Assembly (NCBI GenBank): GCA_043728315.1
Contig: JAYTMT010000066.1
Span: 1-15,801 of the forward strand
Reading direction: 5' to 3'
Length of the DNA stretch: 15,801 nucleotides
Source: JAAFIP01 sp043728315
GTDB lineage: Bacteria > Pseudomonadota > Gammaproteobacteria > Burkholderiales > Burkholderiaceae_C
Shown: positions 13,230 to 15,801 of the stretch, in pieces
How the letters are laid out: every line of letters starts with the position of its first letter
Position numbering within the stretch: the first letter of the stretch is position 1
Notes under the pieces: generated by a model
Databases searched by the model: none
Seen by the model: only the letters and a program-made list of their open reading frames with translations
Told to the model about the DNA's origin: nothing
Made by a program: the position numbers and the translations under genes

Positions 13230-14110
13230 ATGATTGCTCCTTGGGCCAAGCGCACAGCCACTTCCATGCGGCCAATGCCGGCAAACTCGGTCACTATAGT
13301 ATCCCCCGCCACCACCGGGCCCACGCCTTCAGGTGTGCCGGTGTAGATTAAATCACCCGGGTGCAAGGTGTAAAACGCAGAGGCAAATTCAATCAACTGG
13401 CCAATGCTCAAAATCAAATCGCAGGTGTTGGCTTGCTGCTTGATCTGGCCATTGACCGCTAGCGAAAAAGCGATGTTGCCGGGGTCGGCAATTTCATCGG
13501 CAGTGACAAACCACGGACCCAGCACGCTGTAAGAATCCACCGATTTGCGCAGGCTGCGCTCCTCAGGGCCGCGGGTGGTCATGTCTAGCCCGCTGCTGTA
13601 GCCCGCTATGTACTGGAATGCATCGGCGCGGGAAATGTTGCGCCCCGCTTTGCCGATGACCACTACCAGCTCAGCTTCGTGGTCGTTGCGGCGGTTCGCA
13701 TGCTGCAAGGCCACGCCTTGGCTGGCGCCCACTAGAGAGCTGGTGGCTTTTAAAAACAGGCCAATTTTTTGAATCTCGGCCACTTGGTTGTTATGGTGAA
13801 TCTCGGCCTGCTCGCGGGCTTCGTCAAGGTGCTTTTTGTAGTTCACGGGCGCGGCCACAATTTTGCCGGGGCTGGCTATGGGGGCGAGTAAGTGTCTGCC
13901 CGCCAAGGGCAGCAGTGGCGCGCTGGGCGCAAGCGCTTGGATGCGCGCCACGACAGCGTCTAAGTTGGCAACCAGCGGGTCACACTGGGGCAGCGGATAG
14001 CCATAAGGCCCCAAGACATCCAGCGCCGCCGTCACATCACGCAGCACAAGGCCAGCATCGGTTTGCTCCACCACACCAAGGCGGTTATCGTCAAAACGGC
14101 AAATTTTCAT
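13226..14110 (-). CDS. FAH-family hydrolase, probable fumarylpyruvate or maleylpyruvate hydrolase
   Basis: This encodes 294 residues of the fumarylacetoacetate hydrolase family. Metal ligands are visible as Glu145 and Glu147 in NDHEAELVVVIGK and Asp176 in SGLDMTTRG; the closing TGTPEGVGPVVAGD is the family's C-terminal motif, and APVNYKKHLDEA is the start of the catalytic domain. With gentisate dioxygenase next to it, the substrate is most likely the ring-cleavage product: either maleylpyruvate directly, or fumarylpyruvate after an isomerase step. The start at 14110 has GGAG seven bases upstream. It is the first gene of the two-gene unit and divergent from the Bug receptor. An alternative, less specific FAH-family activity cannot be excluded. 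Confidence 0.87.
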   Translation of the reverse strand: MKICRFDDNRLGVVEQTDAGLVLRDVTAALDVLGPYGYPLPQCDPLVANLDAVVARIQALAPSAPLLPLAGRHLLAPIASPGKIVAAPVNYKKHLDEAREQAEIHHNNQVAEIQKIGLFLKATSSLVGASQGVALQHANRRNDHEAELVVVIGKAGRNISRADAFQYIAGYSSGLDMTTRGPEERSLRKSVDSYSVLGPWFVTADEIADPGNIAFSLAVNGQIKQQANTCDLILSIGQLIEFASAFYTLHPGDLIYTGTPEGVGPVVAGDTIVTEFAGIGRMEVAVRLAQGAII

Positions 14111-14242
14111 AGGGAGTCTCCAGTGGGCGCTCGTTCAGCATCACAAGCGCAGCAGTTAATCATGCAGCCAATTTTGACACGGCTTGGGCGCATGGTGGGG
14201 TGCAAGCCTTATTCTTTGCTTCACACAAGGCCGCCATTTGGT

Positions 14243-14264
14243 GTTAAATTGCAATTGTATTAAC
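14243..14264. promoter_or_regulatory. AT-rich dyad in the FAH/Bug divergent promoter
   Basis: GTTAA (14243-14247) and TTAAC (14260-14264) are inverted complements flanking the palindrome ATTGCAAT (14248-14255). The site lies just upstream of the Bug gene, in the 169-base divergent region between it and the gentisate genes. It could be a regulator-binding site, but no regulator gene is adjacent and no promoter hexamers could be assigned. Confidence 0.35.
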
Positions 14265-14279
14265 CCACAGGACAACAAC

Positions 14280-15260
14280 ATGAGACTACACCACAGTTTG
14301 AAAGCCATGTGCGCTGGCTTGGCGCTCACCATCTGCGCAGGCGCGGCCATGGCGCAGGCCTTTCCTGCAAGACCAGTCAAAGTCATTACGCCATTTCCGC
14401 CGGGCAGCGGGCCCGATGTGGTGATGCGCTTGGTGGGCGAGCAGCTCTCACGCGCGTGGGGCCAGCCCGTGTTGGTGGAAAACAGGCCCGGCGGCAATGG
14501 CGTGATTGCCTTTGAAGCGGCCAAGCGCGCGCCCGCTGATGGCTACACCTTTTTGCAGGCCGACAATTTGCAGCTTACTGCCTTGCCTCACCTGTTGCCC
14601 AAGCTGCCCTATGACGTGGTGAAAGATTTTGACCCCGTGGCGGTGCAATTCAGGTTGTTCTTTTTTGTGGCCGTGCCGTCCAACTCCAAGTGGAACAACA
14701 TGAGCGACCTGATCGCCGCGGCCAAAGCCAAGCCCGGCGAGCTCACCTATGGCTCTTGGAATGTGGGCAGCCCCGGCCACTTGGGCGCTGCGCTGCTAGA
14801 GGGTGCTACTGGCACGCAAATGCGCCATATCCCATTCAAAGAAACCAGCCAGCTCTACAGCGCCGTGGCCATGGGCGAGCCCGACTGGGCCTTTGGCAGC
14901 GCCGTGTCTTCGGGGGCAATGTACAGAGCGGGCAAAATCAAATACATAGCCGTGGCCGGCCCCAAGCGCATTCCTGGCTTTGAAAGTGTGCCCACCATGG
15001 CTGAAGCAGGCGGTCCAGCCAGTGTAGAAGTGGGTGGCTGGATGGGCTTTATGGCCCCTCGCGGCACGCCAGCAGCTATTGTGAACAAGGTCAACGAAGA
15101 CATGGCCAAAGTGCTGCAAGACCCTGCCATAAAAGAGCGCTTTGCCGGATTTGGCTTTGAGCCGATCACGGCTAAGCCCGCTGAGATTGCCAAAATGATT
15201 GAAGTTGATTCGCGCAAGCAAGGCGAAGTGATTCGAAACGCCAAAATTTCGATTGAGTAA
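14280..15260 (+). CDS. Bug/TctC-family tripartite tricarboxylate transporter substrate-binding protein
   Basis: This encodes a 326-residue periplasmic receptor starting at the ATG at 14280 with AGGA seven bases upstream. The first 25 residues (MRLHHSLKAMCAGLALTICAGAAMA) form a signal peptide with likely cleavage after AMA. The mature part begins QAFPARPVKVITPFPPGSGPDVVMRLVGEQLS, with VENRPGGNGVIAFEAAKRAPADGYTFL, then GWMGFMAPRGTPAAIVNKVNED, all diagnostic of the Bug family abundant in Burkholderiales. These proteins bind carboxylates, aromatic acids or other anionic ligands, often without an adjacent TctAB membrane component, as here. Its divergent position beside gentisate genes suggests gentisate or a related aromatic acid as ligand, which is inference. 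Confidence 0.94.
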   Translation: MRLHHSLKAMCAGLALTICAGAAMAQAFPARPVKVITPFPPGSGPDVVMRLVGEQLSRAWGQPVLVENRPGGNGVIAFEAAKRAPADGYTFLQADNLQLTALPHLLPKLPYDVVKDFDPVAVQFRLFFFVAVPSNSKWNNMSDLIAAAKAKPGELTYGSWNVGSPGHLGAALLEGATGTQMRHIPFKETSQLYSAVAMGEPDWAFGSAVSSGAMYRAGKIKYIAVAGPKRIPGFESVPTMAEAGGPASVEVGGWMGFMAPRGTPAAIVNKVNEDMAKVLQDPAIKERFAGFGFEPITAKPAEIAKMIEVDSRKQGEVIRNAKISIE

Positions 15261-15363
15261 GTACGCAGGCTTTTTTCCAGCTTGGTCACGTTGCGGCTTA
15301 GCTTTGCGTTTCGGTCTGGCTTGGTCATGCTGTAAGCGCTGGCTTCCTTCCGGCTTGGTCACA
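15261..15363. repeat. Degenerate direct repeats downstream of the Bug gene
   Basis: The 9-mer GCTTGGTCA occurs at 15280-15288, 15319-15327 and 15353-15361, spaced 39 and 34 bases apart. The first and third copies are followed by related TGCGGCTTAG and TGCGGCTAAT sequence. No reading frame with family features covers them. The third copy leads directly into the palindrome that starts at 15364. Confidence 0.6.
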
Positions 15364-15570
15364 CTGCGGCTAATCGAGCGCTGTGCCAACGCGCAAACGG
15401 ATCGCTGGCCCGCTTCGCGGGGAGCTGGTTTTTTAGGGGCAAATGGGGGGAACGGGCAAACTCGGGCTTCGCCCTCAGACAGCGCCCGTTCCTGATCCCC
15501 AGTTGCCCCTAAAAAACCAGCCCAGCGCCCTGATTGTTTGCGCATTGGCACAGCACTCGCTTAGCCGCAG
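15364..15570. repeat. Large imperfect palindrome, possible MITE-like element
   Basis: The outer arms at 15364-15398 and 15536-15570 are inverted complements over 35 bases with three mismatches. The inner arms at 15424-15442 and 15503-15521 match perfectly over 19 bases, and 15450-15457 pairs with 15484-15491. A small GGGC-TTC-GCCC hairpin sits at the centre (15464-15474). The segments between the outer and inner arms differ in length and sequence, so the halves have diverged or been rearranged. No transposase is present. A non-autonomous palindromic element or a cruciform-forming intergenic repeat is the best description. Confidence 0.75.
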
Positions 15571-15801
15571 GGATAGGTGGTAGTTTGTTTGGGGGGTTGA
15601 AAACTGCTCAGCTTCAGGGTCACATGCGCTGAATGGCTGTGTAAAAACTGCTCTGCCTGATCGCCCGCAACTTGCTGAGCGCAGTTTCACGCTCAGAGTT
15701 GTACTTTTCAGTAACTACTCAGCCCCCCCCGAACCTCAAGCCACAAACTTAGGCTGGGTGGGGTTACCCGCAAAGGCACTCACTAGGCAGTCATACAGGC
15801 A
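15571..15801. other. Gene-free terminal region with short inverted repeats
   Basis: I see no coding region or RNA gene here. AAAACTGCTC occurs twice (15600-15609 and 15644-15653), and GCTGAGCGCAGTTT near 15674-15687 is an imperfect inverse of the first copy. CTGAGCG at 15675-15681 pairs with CGCTCAG at 15690-15696 around an 8-base loop. A run of C follows at 15723-15730. The pattern may be the edge of a further repeat or insertion element beyond the window, but this cannot be settled from the visible part. Confidence 0.4.

Noticed and set aside
15280..15361. CRISPR-like array
   Set aside because: There are only three 9-base copies with unequal spacing, no longer conserved repeat and no cas genes.
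14796..15551. Minus-strand open frame of 251 codons across the Bug gene end and the palindrome
   Set aside because: It runs through an untranslated repeat and opposite a well-supported gene, with no family similarity.
15571..15801. tRNA or other RNA gene at the right end
   Set aside because: No cloverleaf-like pairing, conserved T-loop or CCA-type end could be found by eye.

Overview
The window looks like a chromosomal segment of a betaproteobacterium, most likely family Comamonadaceae (order Burkholderiales). The reasons are the moderately high GC content, a Bug/TctC-type periplasmic receptor, a gentisate cluster, a threonine synthase gene joined directly to molybdenum-cofactor genes, and short repeat sequences of a kind I remember from that family. 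The assignment comes from recognising proteins and gene order, not from a database comparison.

Layout. (1) 1-309 holds interleaved inverted repeats and no convincing gene. (2) 310-1777 is a three-gene plus-strand unit: an antibiotic-biosynthesis-monooxygenase-fold protein, a NIPSNAP-like protein and an ArsR-type regulator. (3) 2004-3755 encodes a long aldehyde dehydrogenase family protein, facing a minus-strand gene for an unusual ABC transporter half-molecule (3766-5256). (4) 5257-5359 is a divergent promoter region with a palindrome in front of an AbrB/MazE-type antitoxin and a PIN-domain toxin (5360-6000). (5) 6025-10152 is a plus-strand run: thrC, mobB and moeA with ATGA overlaps, then moaD and moaE. 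(6) 10208-13229 is minus strand: an Old Yellow Enzyme family reductase, a second toxin-antitoxin pair (ribbon-helix-helix plus PIN) and gentisate 1,2-dioxygenase. (7) A FAH-family hydrolase (13226-14110) lies immediately upstream of the dioxygenase and is divergent from a Bug-family solute-binding protein (14280-15260). (8) 15261-15801 has no gene and carries degenerate direct repeats plus an imperfect palindrome of about 207 bp.

How the genes fit together. The Bug receptor, gentisate dioxygenase and FAH hydrolase suggest capture of an aromatic or organic acid and ring cleavage of gentisate to pyruvate and a C4 acid; no maleylpyruvate isomerase or dedicated regulator is visible here. The mobB-moeA-moaD-moaE genes serve molybdopterin synthesis and molybdenum insertion. 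The two PIN toxin-antitoxin modules sit at boundaries between metabolic units and look like accessory insertions.

Most noteworthy: a probable repeat-derived in-frame insertion of about 27 residues inside threonine synthase; the ABC protein, whose nucleotide-binding domain has lost the usual Q-loop glutamine and has an acidic linker where the helical subdomain should be; and the two complex inverted-repeat regions at the window edges. I did not see a clear new multi-gene defence or mobile system.
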